Origin: Actinomycetota bacterium
GTDB lineage: Bacteria; Actinomycetota; Acidimicrobiia; Acidimicrobiales; Ilumatobacteraceae
Direction: 5' to 3'
DNA length: 64,000 nt
NCBI GenBank assembly: GCA_016700055.1
Contig: CP064997.1
Span: forward strand, 620,001-684,000
Below, piece by piece: positions 24,325 to 34,339 of this stretch (positions are counted from its first letter, which is position 1; every line of letters begins with the position of its first letter). The notes below the pieces were generated by a model. It did no database searches and was not told where the DNA came from. It saw only the letters and a program-made list of their open reading frames with translations. The position numbers and the translations under genes were made by a program.

Positions 24325-24347
24325 AGTATACGAACATATGTTTGTAT
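24325..24347 (-). promoter_or_regulatory. LexA (SOS) box and leaderless promoter of the DUF222-HNH gene
   Basis: CGAACATATGTTTG at 24331-24344 fits the Gram-positive LexA consensus CGAAC-N4-GTTCG with one changed base; the palindrome extends to 20 bp (24328-24347) with a single mismatched pair. On the minus strand TATACT (24325-24330) follows immediately as -10, 6 nt before ATG 24318, so bound LexA would block transcription. Confidence 0.75.
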
Positions 24348-24441
24348 CGTCAACCCGGTAGCGCAAGATCCCTCCTCGTTTGGCGGTGTCGTCGCGTGGG
24401 CAACCCACCGCGAACCAACGACCGAAGAGGGAGCCAAGAAG

Positions 24442-25035
24442 ATGAAGACCAGCCATCTCCACGAACTGCTCTACCAGGGGCTCGAGACCGAGAGTGGGGG
24501 CGTGAAGATCTACAAGACGGCGCTGAAGTGCGTCGTCAACGACGACCTGCGCAAGGAGTGGGAGGAGTACCTGGAGCAGACCACCAGGCACGAGAAGGTG
24601 ATGAAGAAGGTGATCAAGGATCTCGGCCTCAACCCGAACACCGAGACGCCAGGTCGCCAGGTGGTGCGCCACATCGGCGAGTCACTGGTCGGGGCGATGG
24701 AGATGGCACTCGCGAGCGGCCCCAAGGAGGCCGCCGAACTCGTCGCCGGCGAGTGCGTCGTGCTCGCCGAGACCAAGGACCATCTCAACTGGGAGCTGAT
24801 CGGGATGGCCGCCGAGAAGGCCGACAAGGAGACCGCGAAGGTTCTGGCCGACGCGTGCTCGGCGGTGGAAGACCAAGAGGACGAGCACCTCTACCACTCG
24901 ACCGGCTGGACACGTGAGCTGTGGCTGCAGTCGCTCGGCATGAGGGCCGTCTTGCCCCCGCCCGAGGAGCGTAAGCACGTGACCACAGCCATCGGCGCGG
25001 CACGCGCGAAGAACGCACGCAGCGAGATGAGGTAG
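24442..25035 (+). CDS. Ferritin-like helical protein
   Basis: A 197-residue, almost entirely helical protein with the acid/His spacing of the ferritin-like superfamily: 'LETESGGVKIYKTAL', 'LEQTTRHEKVMKKV', 'LAETKDHLNWELIG' and 'VEDQEDEHLYHSTGW' could supply Glu and His ligands for a di-metal site. I cannot name a specific family. A strong GAGGGAGCC ribosome-binding region precedes ATG 24442. It stands alone, divergent from the HNH gene and convergent with the YfcC-type transporter, and is followed by a strong hairpin. Confidence 0.65.
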   Translation: MKTSHLHELLYQGLETESGGVKIYKTALKCVVNDDLRKEWEEYLEQTTRHEKVMKKVIKDLGLNPNTETPGRQVVRHIGESLVGAMEMALASGPKEAAELVAGECVVLAETKDHLNWELIGMAAEKADKETAKVLADACSAVEDQEDEHLYHSTGWTRELWLQSLGMRAVLPPPEERKHVTTAIGAARAKNARSEMR

Positions 25036-25042
25036 CGATCGC

Positions 25043-25068
25043 CCCAGCCGGCCTGCGGGCCGGCTGGG
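25043..25068. terminator. Bidirectional terminator hairpin
   Basis: CCCAGCCGGCC (25043-25053) and GGCCGGCTGGG (25058-25068) form an 11-bp GC-rich stem with a 4-nt loop. It lies in the 39-bp gap between two convergent genes. No T-run follows on either side, which is common for high-GC actinobacterial terminators. Confidence 0.7.
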
Positions 25069-25074
25069 CGCGAA

Positions 25075-26712
25075 TCACGACGCTACGGCGCCGAGCACGA
25101 GCACCCCGAGAACGATCGCGGTGAGGATCCCGACCAGCGGCAACAGGAACTTGAAGTACTTGTCGAACCCGACGCGAGCCAAGCCGAGACCGGCGATGAG
25201 CAGCGCGTTGGTGGGGATCACCAACAGCAGCAGTCCGCCCATCGCGTTGTAGGTGGTGACGATCAGCGAGCGTTCGACACCCGCGAAGTCGCCGAGCGGG
25301 GCCAGGATCGGCATCACCAGCGCCATGCCCGCCGAACCCGACCCGACGAGGAAGCCGAGCGGTAGCGAGATCAACGAGAGCAGCAGGATGAAGACGACGT
25401 TCGAACGGCCGTCGACGATCCCCTCCATCGAGTTGAGCACTGTGTCGATCGTCTTCGTGTTGGTGAGGATCACCGAGACGCCGCGAGCGACGGCGACGAG
25501 GATCGCCGGGCCGGTGAAGTCGATGACTCCCTGCAGGAAGGCCTTGGAAGTGCCCGCCTCACCGAGCCGAGCGACCAGGCCGATGACGATCGCCATCACG
25601 ACGAACATCGCCGTCAGCTCGGGTAGCCACCAGCCGAGCTCCCAGGAGAAGGCTTGGGTGATCGTCTCGTGCGTGAGCGGGTCGACGATGGTGTTGTTCA
25701 GGATCGAGCCCCAAGGGATGATCGAGAAGACGAGCAGCAAGAAGGTGAAGGCGACGATGCCGATCACCGCCTTGTCGGTTACCGACAACGGAGCCAGGTC
25801 GTTGCGCTCAGCCTGCTTGACGAGCTCGGCGTCCTCGGGGTCGTGGGGCACGATCGACAACTCCGGGTTCGCCTTGACGCGATTGGCGTAGCGGACCGTG
25901 TACGCGATGGTGGCGCCGAGGGTGAGCACGAACAGCAGCAGGCGAAGCACGATGCCGTCGCCGATCTCGACCCCGGCTGCGTCGGAGCCCACTCCGATCC
26001 GGAACGGGTTGACGGTGGACCCGATCGAACCGACGAACGGTGCGATCGTGACGACCGAAACGGTGACTATTCGGTCGTAGCCGAGAGACAGCATCAACGG
26101 GATGATCAGGGCGTAGAAGCCGAGCGTCTCGTCGCTCCACGACATGACCGACCCGAGGATGCCGAACAGCACGCTGAGCGTGACGATCAGCACGGTGCCC
26201 CTGGTCTTGTACTTGTGCGCGAGATGGGCGATCCCGAGGTCGAGTGCGCCGGTCTTGAAGACCACCGTCATGAACCCGCCGATGGCGAGGATGAACAAGA
26301 ACACCTGCGCCGAGCCGAACAGAGCGCCGCGGTTGAACGGCCCGACCTGGCCTGTGTCGAGGTCTTGGATGCCGTAGAGGCCGTTGATCGGCGCGTACAC
26401 GAGGTCTTGCACGCTCTCGCCGAAGTCGAGGGGCGAGTCGATCTCCTGGTACGAACCGGGGATCGGCCTTCCACCGTCGTCGATCTGATACTGGCCCGAG
26501 GGAATGGCGAGCGCCAGCAGCCAGACGCCGACGGTGACAGCGACGAGGATCGTCAGCGGCGACGGGAAGCCCCGCTTGCGCTTCCCCGCGGCGGCATCGC
26601 CGGCGTCCTCCGCCGGCGGGATCGGGTCGGCGACCTGCTCGGCGACGGTCATGTCTTCCCTCGGCGGCGCCGGGTCTCCGGCACGCTCCACCGCGGACGC
26701 ATCCTCGGTCAT
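25075..26712 (-). CDS. YfcC-family membrane transporter (basic amino acid / C4-dicarboxylate-like)
   Basis: A 545-residue polytopic membrane protein with a hydrophilic acidic N-terminus (about 50 residues) and roughly 11-12 helices. Hallmarks include 'PSGQYQIDDGGRPIPGSYQ', 'SVMSWSDETLGFYALIIPLM', 'GSIGSTVNPF', and a C-terminal 'FLVGSGSAGMALVMPILAPL' with 'LLLLVIPTNALL'. This is the YfcC/ArcD-like antiporter superfamily; substrates are probably amino acids or carboxylates. GGAGGGG precedes ATG 26712. It diverges from an As-type ArsR gene 116 bp away, an unusual partner for this transporter. Confidence 0.82.
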   Translation of the reverse strand: MTEDASAVERAGDPAPPREDMTVAEQVADPIPPAEDAGDAAAGKRKRGFPSPLTILVAVTVGVWLLALAIPSGQYQIDDGGRPIPGSYQEIDSPLDFGESVQDLVYAPINGLYGIQDLDTGQVGPFNRGALFGSAQVFLFILAIGGFMTVVFKTGALDLGIAHLAHKYKTRGTVLIVTLSVLFGILGSVMSWSDETLGFYALIIPLMLSLGYDRIVTVSVVTIAPFVGSIGSTVNPFRIGVGSDAAGVEIGDGIVLRLLLFVLTLGATIAYTVRYANRVKANPELSIVPHDPEDAELVKQAERNDLAPLSVTDKAVIGIVAFTFLLLVFSIIPWGSILNNTIVDPLTHETITQAFSWELGWWLPELTAMFVVMAIVIGLVARLGEAGTSKAFLQGVIDFTGPAILVAVARGVSVILTNTKTIDTVLNSMEGIVDGRSNVVFILLLSLISLPLGFLVGSGSAGMALVMPILAPLGDFAGVERSLIVTTYNAMGGLLLLVIPTNALLIAGLGLARVGFDKYFKFLLPLVGILTAIVLGVLVLGAVAS

Positions 26713-26828
26713 CACCCCTCCAGCTGGTCGGCTTCGATGGCGAATGTAACCCGGCCCCCTACCGGCCATGCGGATGTGCTGCGCGCGGACAGCTGCATTC
26801 TTCGACGATCCTCTATACAGTTTCGGCA

Positions 26829-27167
26829 ATGGCTGCTCGCCGCTCCCTCGAGGTCGACCCCGTCGCCTGCTGCACTCCCGTGCGCAGAGACGCGCTCGAC
26901 GAGAGCGAGGCGACGGTCCTCGCCATGTCGTTCGCCGCGCTGGCCGACCCCGTCCGGCTCCGGCTGCTGTCGTTCGTCACCTCCGCCGAGGGCGAGATCT
27001 GCGCATGCGACCTTGTCGAGCCCTCGGGTCGGTCCCAGCCCACGGTGAGCCATCACATGAAGATCCTCGTCGACGCAGGCCTCGTGACGCGGGAGAAGCG
27101 CGGGCTGTGGGTGTGGTACCGAGCCGTGCCGGGTCGCCTCGACGCCCTCCGCGCCGTCCTCGCCTGA
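26829..27167 (+). CDS. arsR: ArsR-family regulator with arsenic-type cysteines
   Basis: A 112-residue winged-helix ArsR protein. Cys14-Cys15 in 'DPVACCTPV' and Cys58-x-Cys60 in 'GEICACDLV' match the trivalent-arsenic-sensing arrangement of actinobacterial ArsR proteins (N-terminal CC pair plus a Cys in the DNA-binding helix). 'GRSQPTVSHHMKILVDAGLV' is the recognition region. The gene has a TATACA about 10 nt before ATG 26829, so transcription may begin close to the start codon. Divergence from the transporter gene suggests it controls that gene; no arsenic efflux gene is adjacent. Confidence 0.87.
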   Translation: MAARRSLEVDPVACCTPVRRDALDESEATVLAMSFAALADPVRLRLLSFVTSAEGEICACDLVEPSGRSQPTVSHHMKILVDAGLVTREKRGLWVWYRAVPGRLDALRAVLA

Positions 27168-27250
27168 GCCCGGCCGGCGGGACCGGCACGGGGCCTCGCC
27201 GGGACATGGTCAAATGGGTGGATCCGAGGGCGGCGAACTGGGGGTGGCGA

Positions 27251-27628
27251 ATGCCGATGGACCTGGTCATCGAGGTGGAGAATGAGCCCGGCGCGCTGGC
27301 GAAGGTGGCGGCCGCGTGCAGTGACGCGGGGGTGAACCTGGCTGCGGCCACCTGCATCGGCGCCGGCGATCGCGCCGAGGTGCACATCCTCGTGCCCCAT
27401 GCCGAGGCCGCCCGTCACGCGCTCGCCATCTCCAACCAGGCGGTGACCCGCCAGCGCGAGGTGGTGGTGGTCGAGGTGGTCGACCGCCCCGGTGTGCTGG
27501 CCGACCTGACCCGCCAGATCGCCGAGGCCGGCGTCGACCTCGACCTCGTCTACGTCGCCACGAAGAACCGCGTCGTCTTCGGCTCTCCCGACCTCGCCGG
27601 GCTGAAGGCCGTCCTCACCGACACCTGA
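27251..27628 (+). CDS. Tandem ACT-domain protein
   Basis: A 125-residue protein made of two ACT-like ligand-binding modules: 'LVIEVENEPGALAKVAAACS' in the first and 'VVVVEVVDRPGVLADLTRQI' in the second, both with the typical Gly at the ligand-binding turn. It has no catalytic domain. Stand-alone ACT proteins usually bind amino acids and regulate other proteins. GGGGGTGG precedes ATG 27251; ATG 27257 is an alternative. It is downstream of arsR with an 83-bp gap, and the pairing may be accidental. Confidence 0.78.
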   Translation: MPMDLVIEVENEPGALAKVAAACSDAGVNLAAATCIGAGDRAEVHILVPHAEAARHALAISNQAVTRQREVVVVEVVDRPGVLADLTRQIAEAGVDLDLVYVATKNRVVFGSPDLAGLKAVLTDT

Positions 27629-27660
27629 GCCGCCGACCGGGCGTCAGCCGAGACGCGGCC

Positions 27661-28101
27661 TCAAACGAGGGCGCGGTCCGCGAACTGCGCCGCCCCGGTG
27701 TCGAGCACCCAATCGTGACCGCGCCGCACGAGGGGAGTCGCCAGCCTGGCGACCACCGAGAACGCGCGGCTCGTCGCCGACATCGCCGAGCGCAGCCGCA
27801 GCTCGGTGCCGTCTCCGAGTGGTGACAGATCGAGCCTCGCCGGACCCGCGATGTCGCCCTCCACGGTGGCGGAGACCTCACGGTGCAGCACCAGCTCTTC
27901 GATGCGGATCGTGAACCGCAGCACGTACGGCAGCGGAGGCCTCACCACACAGCGCCACGTGTCGCCCTCGACCAGCCCCGCGGCATCGAGCTCGCGCAGC
28001 CACGGCCACCAGTCGCGAAAGCTCGACGTTGCCGACAACCCCTCCCACACCGCCTGCGGTGGCGCGGCGAAGCGGTAGCGGCGATCGGAGGTGACCTCCA
28101 C
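27661..28101 (-). CDS. SRPBCC (START-like) family protein
   Basis: A 146-residue helix-grip protein: 'RRYRFAAPPQAVWEGLSA' and 'FRDWWPWLRELDAAGLVEG' open the polyketide-cyclase-like fold, followed by strands such as 'SATVEGDIAGPARLDLSPLG'. It probably binds a hydrophobic ligand. It begins 10 bp after the E2 gene stop and is probably the last gene of the 2-oxo-acid dehydrogenase operon, which may indicate a role with an acyl or lipid intermediate. Confidence 0.8.
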   Translation of the reverse strand: MEVTSDRRYRFAAPPQAVWEGLSATSSFRDWWPWLRELDAAGLVEGDTWRCVVRPPLPYVLRFTIRIEELVLHREVSATVEGDIAGPARLDLSPLGDGTELRLRSAMSATSRAFSVVARLATPLVRRGHDWVLDTGAAQFADRALV

Positions 28102-28111
28102 GGCGACGGCC

Positions 28112-29353
28112 TCACCCGGGCGCGTCGAGGAAGAGGAGCGCCGGCATCTCGAGCCCCGCCTTCAGCCGCTGGACGAAGGTGGCCGCGTCCCAGCCGTCGA
28201 CGATGCGGTGGTCGAAGCTCGACGACAGGTTGAACAGCGAGCGGGGCACGAACGCGCCGCCCTGCCACACGGGGCGGATCTGCAGCTTGTTGACCCCGAT
28301 GATCGCGACCTCGGGCTGGTTGACGAGGGGCGTCGTCACCAACCCGCCGAGCGCCCCGAGCGAGGTGATGGTGATCGTCGAGCCACCGAGCTCCTCGCGC
28401 GTGGCGGTACCGGCACGTGCCGCTACGGCGAGGCGCTCGATCTCTGCCCCGATCTGCCATACGTCGAGCGTCTCGGCATGGCGCACGACGGGGACGACGA
28501 GCCCGTCTGGCGTCTGCGTCGCGATCCCGACGTGCACCGCGTCGAAGACCGAGAGCGTTCCGTTCGCGGCGTCGTACCGGGCGTTCAGGCGGGGCTGCTC
28601 GCGGCAGGCGACGACGATCGCGCGCACGACGAACGGCAGCATCGTCACGCGCCGCTGCGGCTGACGGCGGTTGAGCTCGGCGCGCAGCGCCTCGAGCTCG
28701 GTCGCGTCGACCTCTTCGACGTAGGTGATGTGCGGAATCTCCGACCATGCCTGCGTCAACCGCTCGGCGATCCGCCGGCGCAGGCCGCGCACGGGCTCGG
28801 TCCGCTCCGTGTCGGCGCCGACCACGCGCGGCGCACGGCCGACCGCAAGGTGGCGGTCGAGATCGGCGTGGACCACGCGGCCGCCGGGCCCTGTGCCCTG
28901 CACCTCGGCCAGGTCGATCTGCAGCTCCCGCGCGCGGTGGCGCACTGCCGGAGACGCCGTCGCGCGCGGTGACGCCGCGGCCGGCGACGGCTCGGCAACC
29001 GGTGCCGGCTCGGCAACCGGTGCCGGAGCGGTGTCCGCCGGCTGCTCGGTGTCGGCCGGCGGCTGCTCGGCAACTGCGGGCTGCTCGGTGGATTCGCCGG
29101 CCGGGGCCGAGCCGGCCAGTTCGATCCCGACGAAGTCGGCGCCGACGGCGAGCCGGTCGCCGGGCTCACCGTGGAGGGTGACGACGGTGCCCTCGACGGG
29201 CGAGGAGATCTCGACCGTCGCTTTGTCGGTGAGCACCTCCGCGAGAGTCGACGCAGTGGTGACGTGATCGCCGACGCTCACGTGCCACTCGACGAGCTCG
29301 GCCTCCGCGACACCCTCGCCGACGTCGGGCAGGCGCACCGCGTAGACCGTCAT
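28112..29353 (-). CDS. bkdB: Branched-chain 2-oxo-acid dehydrogenase E2 (dihydrolipoyl acyltransferase)
   Basis: A 413-residue E2. One lipoyl domain (residues 1-80) carries the lipoylated Lys44 in 'VLTDKATVEISSP'. A long Ala/Pro/Glu linker (about 84-125) follows, then an E3/E1-binding segment with 'HRARELQIDLAEVQGTGPGG', and the catalytic acyltransferase domain ending in 'SSSFDHRIVDGWDAATFVQ', where the His and Asp are the active-site pair. It transfers branched acyl groups to CoA in leucine/isoleucine/valine breakdown. ATG 29353 overlaps the E1beta stop (ATGA). No E3 gene is in this operon. Confidence 0.92.
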   Translation of the reverse strand: MTVYAVRLPDVGEGVAEAELVEWHVSVGDHVTTASTLAEVLTDKATVEISSPVEGTVVTLHGEPGDRLAVGADFVGIELAGSAPAGESTEQPAVAEQPPADTEQPADTAPAPVAEPAPVAEPSPAAASPRATASPAVRHRARELQIDLAEVQGTGPGGRVVHADLDRHLAVGRAPRVVGADTERTEPVRGLRRRIAERLTQAWSEIPHITYVEEVDATELEALRAELNRRQPQRRVTMLPFVVRAIVVACREQPRLNARYDAANGTLSVFDAVHVGIATQTPDGLVVPVVRHAETLDVWQIGAEIERLAVAARAGTATREELGGSTITITSLGALGGLVTTPLVNQPEVAIIGVNKLQIRPVWQGGAFVPRSLFNLSSSFDHRIVDGWDAATFVQRLKAGLEMPALLFLDAPG

Positions 29354-30363
29354 TGCGCGAGCACCTCGCGCATCGCGCGGCCGACGCGGTCGGGCCCGGG
29401 GAAGTACGACCACTCGTGAGCGTGCGGGTACGGGGTGTCCCACCCGCACACCCGCAGGATCGGTGCCTCGAGGTGGTGGAACGCCCGTTCCTGCACGGTC
29501 GCGCTCAGCTCGGCCCCGAACCCCGACGTCAAGGTGGCCTCGTGCACGATTACGCAACGGCCCGTCTTCTCGACCGACTCGACGATCGTGTCGACGTCGA
29601 GGGGCAGCAGCGTGCGCAGGTCGATCACCTCGGCGTCGACGCCGTTCTCCTCGGCCGCCGCCTCCGCGACGTGCACCAGGGTGCCGTACGTCAGCACCGT
29701 CACTGCGGAGCCCGGTCGGTGCACCCTCGCCGAACCGAGCGGGATCGTGTAGTGACCGTCGGGCACCTCGCTCAGGGGATGCTTGGACCAGGGCACGATG
29801 GGGCGGTCGTGATGACCGTCGAAGGGGCCGTTGTAGACCCTCTTCGGCTCGAGGAAGATCACCGGGTCGTCGTCCTCGATCGCCGCGAGCAGCAGGCCCT
29901 TCGCGTCGTACGGATTGGAGACGACGACGGTCTTCAGCCCGGCGACGTGGGTGAACAGCGCCTCCGGGCTCTGCGAGTGGGTCTGGCCGCCGTAGATGCC
30001 GCCGCCGGTCGGCATGCGGATCGTCAGCGGGGCAGTGAAGTCGCCTGCCGAGCGGTGGCGCAGGCGAGCGGCCTCGGACACGATCTGGTCATAAGCCGGG
30101 TACACGTAGTCGGCGAACTGCACCTCGACGCATGGGCGCAGCCCGTACGCAGCCATGCCAACCGCGACGCCGACGATGCCGCCCTCGCTGATCGGGGTGT
30201 CGAAGCAGCGATGAGTGCCGAAGCGCTCCTGCAGCCCCTGCGTGCAGCGGAACACCCCGCCGAAGTACCCGACGTCCTCGCCGAAGGCGATCACCCGCTC
30301 GTCACGCTCCATCGCCACCGCGTGTGCGTCGCGGATGGCCTCGATCATCGTCATCACCGTCAT
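29350..30363 (-). CDS. bkdA2: Branched-chain 2-oxo-acid dehydrogenase E1, beta subunit
   Basis: A 337-residue transketolase-like subunit. 'VIAFGEDVGYFGGVFR', 'FDTPISEGGIVGVAVGMAAY' and 'PTGGGIYGGQTHSQSPEALF' are the family hallmarks of the beta chain of the thiamine-diphosphate enzyme. It pairs with the alpha chain encoded immediately upstream to decarboxylate 2-oxo acids and acylate the E2 lipoyl group. Start and stop both overlap neighbours by 4 nt, giving equal, coupled expression. Confidence 0.94.
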   Translation of the reverse strand: MTVMTMIEAIRDAHAVAMERDERVIAFGEDVGYFGGVFRCTQGLQERFGTHRCFDTPISEGGIVGVAVGMAAYGLRPCVEVQFADYVYPAYDQIVSEAARLRHRSAGDFTAPLTIRMPTGGGIYGGQTHSQSPEALFTHVAGLKTVVVSNPYDAKGLLLAAIEDDDPVIFLEPKRVYNGPFDGHHDRPIVPWSKHPLSEVPDGHYTIPLGSARVHRPGSAVTVLTYGTLVHVAEAAAEENGVDAEVIDLRTLLPLDVDTIVESVEKTGRCVIVHEATLTSGFGAELSATVQERAFHHLEAPILRVCGWDTPYPHAHEWSYFPGPDRVGRAMREVLAQ

Positions 30364-31613
30364 GCCAGACCAGCCTGCTCACGTTGCTCCCGCAGATGGC
30401 GGGGCAAGGTGGCGTAGACGTCGTCGAACATCGTGGACGGGTGGGTGAGGTGCCCGGTCTTGGCCGACCCGTACGAGTCCGCCTCTTCGAATGCCGCCGA
30501 CACCGTCGCGTCGACCTCCTCGCTCAAGCGCGCGTGGCGCTCTTCGTCCCAGACGCCGGCGACGACCAGGTGGTGCTTCAGGCGCTCGATCGGGTCGCCG
30601 AGGGGGAAGTGGCTGGCCGCGTCTTCCGCCCGGTAGGCGGTCGGATCGTCGGAGGTGGAGTGGGCTCCGGCCCGGTACGTGATCCACTCGACGAGCGTGG
30701 GCCCGTGGTTGCCGCGGGCCCGCTCGGCAGCCCACTGCGACACCGCGTGCACAGCCAGGTAGTCGTTGCCGTCGGCGCGCACCGAAGGGATGCCGTAGCC
30801 GAGGCCGCGGCTGGCAAACGTCGGCGATTCGCCGCGGGCGAAGTCTTCCGGAGTCGAGATCGCCCACTGGTTGTTGACGATGTTCAGGATCACCGGTGCT
30901 TGATAGGTGGAAGCGAAGACGAGCGCGGAGTGGAAGTCCGGCTCGGCGGTGGCACCGTCGCCGATCCACGCGGCGGCGATCGCGTCGTCACCGGCCAGAG
31001 CCGACGCCATCGCCCAACCCACCGCCTGGACGTACTGCGTGGCCAGGTTCCCGGAGATGGAGAAGAAGCCGTAGTCCTTGGACGAATAGAGCACGGGGAG
31101 CTGGCGCCCCTTCAACGGGTCGTGCTCGTTCGAGAGCACCTGGTGCATCATGTCGACGAGCGGGTAACCGCCGGCGATCAGCAGGCCCTGCTGGCGGTAC
31201 GTGGGGAAGGCCATGTCTTTCGGACTCAGCGCCCGCCGCTGCGCGCACGCGATGGCCTCCTCGCCGAGGCACTGCATGTAGAACGAGATCTTGCCCTGGC
31301 GGTGAGCCCGCAGCATCCGGCTGTCGAAGCTGCGCACGAGCATCATGTCGCGCAGGCCGACGACGAGGTCGTCGGCGGAGAGCGTGCCCGCCCACGGCCC
31401 GAGTGCCCTGCCGTCGGCGGCCAGCACGCGGATCATCTGCTCGGGCATCGACGCCATCGCGGCGAAGCTCTCGTCGACCGCCGGCCGGCGGGCCTCCCCC
31501 GCCCGGCTCATATGCAGATCCGCGGAGGTCAACGGCTTGCCACGGCGAATGGCCGGCTCGGGGATGCGCAAGCTGAGCCGCGCCCTCGAATCGGGCCCCT
31601 CGACGTCGGTCAT
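30360..31613 (-). CDS. bkdA1: Branched-chain 2-oxo-acid dehydrogenase E1, alpha subunit
   Basis: A 417-residue thiamine-diphosphate-binding subunit. The cofactor motif is 'AWIGDGATAEPDFHSAL' with 'NIVNNQWAIS' (GDG...NN). 'RAGAHSTSDDPTAYR' is the conserved phosphorylation-loop region of branched-chain E1alpha. The first 50 residues are less conserved. It is the first gene of the E1alpha-E1beta-E2-SRPBCC operon, so the promoter should be in the 74-bp gap between 31613 and 31688. Confidence 0.94.
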   Translation of the reverse strand: MTDVEGPDSRARLSLRIPEPAIRRGKPLTSADLHMSRAGEARRPAVDESFAAMASMPEQMIRVLAADGRALGPWAGTLSADDLVVGLRDMMLVRSFDSRMLRAHRQGKISFYMQCLGEEAIACAQRRALSPKDMAFPTYRQQGLLIAGGYPLVDMMHQVLSNEHDPLKGRQLPVLYSSKDYGFFSISGNLATQYVQAVGWAMASALAGDDAIAAAWIGDGATAEPDFHSALVFASTYQAPVILNIVNNQWAISTPEDFARGESPTFASRGLGYGIPSVRADGNDYLAVHAVSQWAAERARGNHGPTLVEWITYRAGAHSTSDDPTAYRAEDAASHFPLGDPIERLKHHLVVAGVWDEERHARLSEEVDATVSAAFEEADSYGSAKTGHLTHPSTMFDDVYATLPRHLREQREQAGLA

Positions 31614-31687
31614 GACCGAGGACTGTGCCGACCCCGGACCCCGATGTCAACGGCCGCCCGCGGACGCGGTTCCCCCGAACCGCTCGG

Positions 31688-32173
31688 TCAGCGCCGCTTG
31701 GCGTGCTTTTCGACGAAGCGCAGGATCGCGATGTGCTTGTCGGTGTCGATGCGCATCGTGTCGACGAGCAGCGCCCAAAGAGTCGTGTCCGCGGCTTGGT
31801 CGAGCTCCTTGCGCAGCCGCTTCAGCTCGACCTTGTCCAGCCTCTCGTTCTCGAGCAGGTCACGGGACAGCGCGCGCACCTTCTCGGTGTCGACGGAGTG
31901 CAGGTCGAGGCGGGGCACCTCCGGTTCCTCCCCCGTCATCTCGACCTCGGACTTCAGCGAGCGCGCGAGGTTCGCCATGATCGCGTGGTGTCGGCGTTCG
32001 TCCTGGGCGAGCAGGTCGACGACGTACGCGAGGGCCTTCGAGCCCGTGGCCGAGGCAGCAGCCCGGTACTGCTCGAGGATCTCCGATTCCCGGCGGACGT
32101 GCTCTGTGAGGTGGATGTAGAGGTCGTGCTCCCAAGAGCTGGCCCCGAGCGGCGGCGACAGATCGGCATCCAT
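31688..32173 (-). CDS. Ferritin-like / hemerythrin-like helical protein
   Basis: A 161-residue all-helical protein: 'HVRRESEILEQYRAAASATG', 'VVDLLAQDERRHHAIMANLA' and 'DTMRIDTDKHIAILRFVEKH' give an ExxH-like pattern suited to metal binding in a ferritin-like bundle. Exact function is unknown; it could be an iron-binding or stress protein. ATG 32173 agrees with the start of similarity; the frame stays open far upstream over the antisense of the next genes. It diverges from the DUF2231 gene. Confidence 0.72.
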   Translation of the reverse strand: MDADLSPPLGASSWEHDLYIHLTEHVRRESEILEQYRAAASATGSKALAYVVDLLAQDERRHHAIMANLARSLKSEVEMTGEEPEVPRLDLHSVDTEKVRALSRDLLENERLDKVELKRLRKELDQAADTTLWALLVDTMRIDTDKHIAILRFVEKHAKRR

Positions 32174-32254
32174 GGGCCCCGATCCTGCCACGGAGCAGGC
32201 AGACCAGGCGCCGCCGAGGTGTGCGCTTCCACGGCGGTGGGTAGTGCTTCGACC

Positions 32255-32848
32255 ATGACCACGCCGACCTCCGTATGGGCCGCATTCGACGATCCGGCCC
32301 CGGCGCTCCCCGACGACGAGGGTGCCGCCGCCACAGCCCGCCGCATCGAGCAAGCGAGCCGCCTGGACGCGGTGGCGGACGCCGTTCAGCCACTGACCAG
32401 GCGCCTGGCGAGCGGGCCCACCGGCAGGCTGCTGCGCGGCGAGTGGCTCGGTCACGCCGTTCACCCCATGCTCACCGACCTGCCGATCGGGTTCTGGACC
32501 TCGTCGTTCGTGCTCGACCTGGTCGGTGGTCATTCGAGCCGCAAGGCGTCGACACGCCTGCTCGGCCTGGGGCTGGCCAGCGCGATCCCGGCGGCGGCAT
32601 CCGGCGCCGCCGAGTGGAGCGACGTCCGCGACGACCGCCCCCGCCGTGTTGGCATCGCCCACGCCGGGGCCAACACCGCGGCCCTCGCGCTGTACTTCTG
32701 CTCCTGGCGCGCCCGGCACAAGGGCCACCATGCACGGGGAGTGCTGCTCGGCTTCGGCGGCGCCGCGGCCGCGTCGGTCGCCGGCTACCTCGGCGGCCAT
32801 CTGTCGTTCGTGCACGGCATCGGCCAGGGAGATCGCCGTCCTCGATGA
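32255..32848 (+). CDS. DUF2231-domain membrane protein
   Basis: A 197-residue membrane protein with about four helices. 'WLGHAVHPMLTDLPIGFWTS' is the DUF2231 signature, and later helices contain 'AHAGANTAALALYFCSWRAR' and 'AASVAGYLGGHLSFVHG'. The conserved His residues suggest haem or metal binding, but the function is not known. It lies 63 bp upstream of, and in the same orientation as, the aldehyde dehydrogenase gene. Confidence 0.82.
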   Translation: MTTPTSVWAAFDDPAPALPDDEGAAATARRIEQASRLDAVADAVQPLTRRLASGPTGRLLRGEWLGHAVHPMLTDLPIGFWTSSFVLDLVGGHSSRKASTRLLGLGLASAIPAAASGAAEWSDVRDDRPRRVGIAHAGANTAALALYFCSWRARHKGHHARGVLLGFGGAAAASVAGYLGGHLSFVHGIGQGDRRPR

Positions 32849-32911
32849 CAGCGGCCGGGGTCGGAGTGCTTCGGTGAAAGCGACGGCGGGGGCAGTCGGT
32901 ACGATCGAGCG

Positions 32912-34319
<1,408 letters not shown>

Positions 34320-34339
<20 letters not shown>

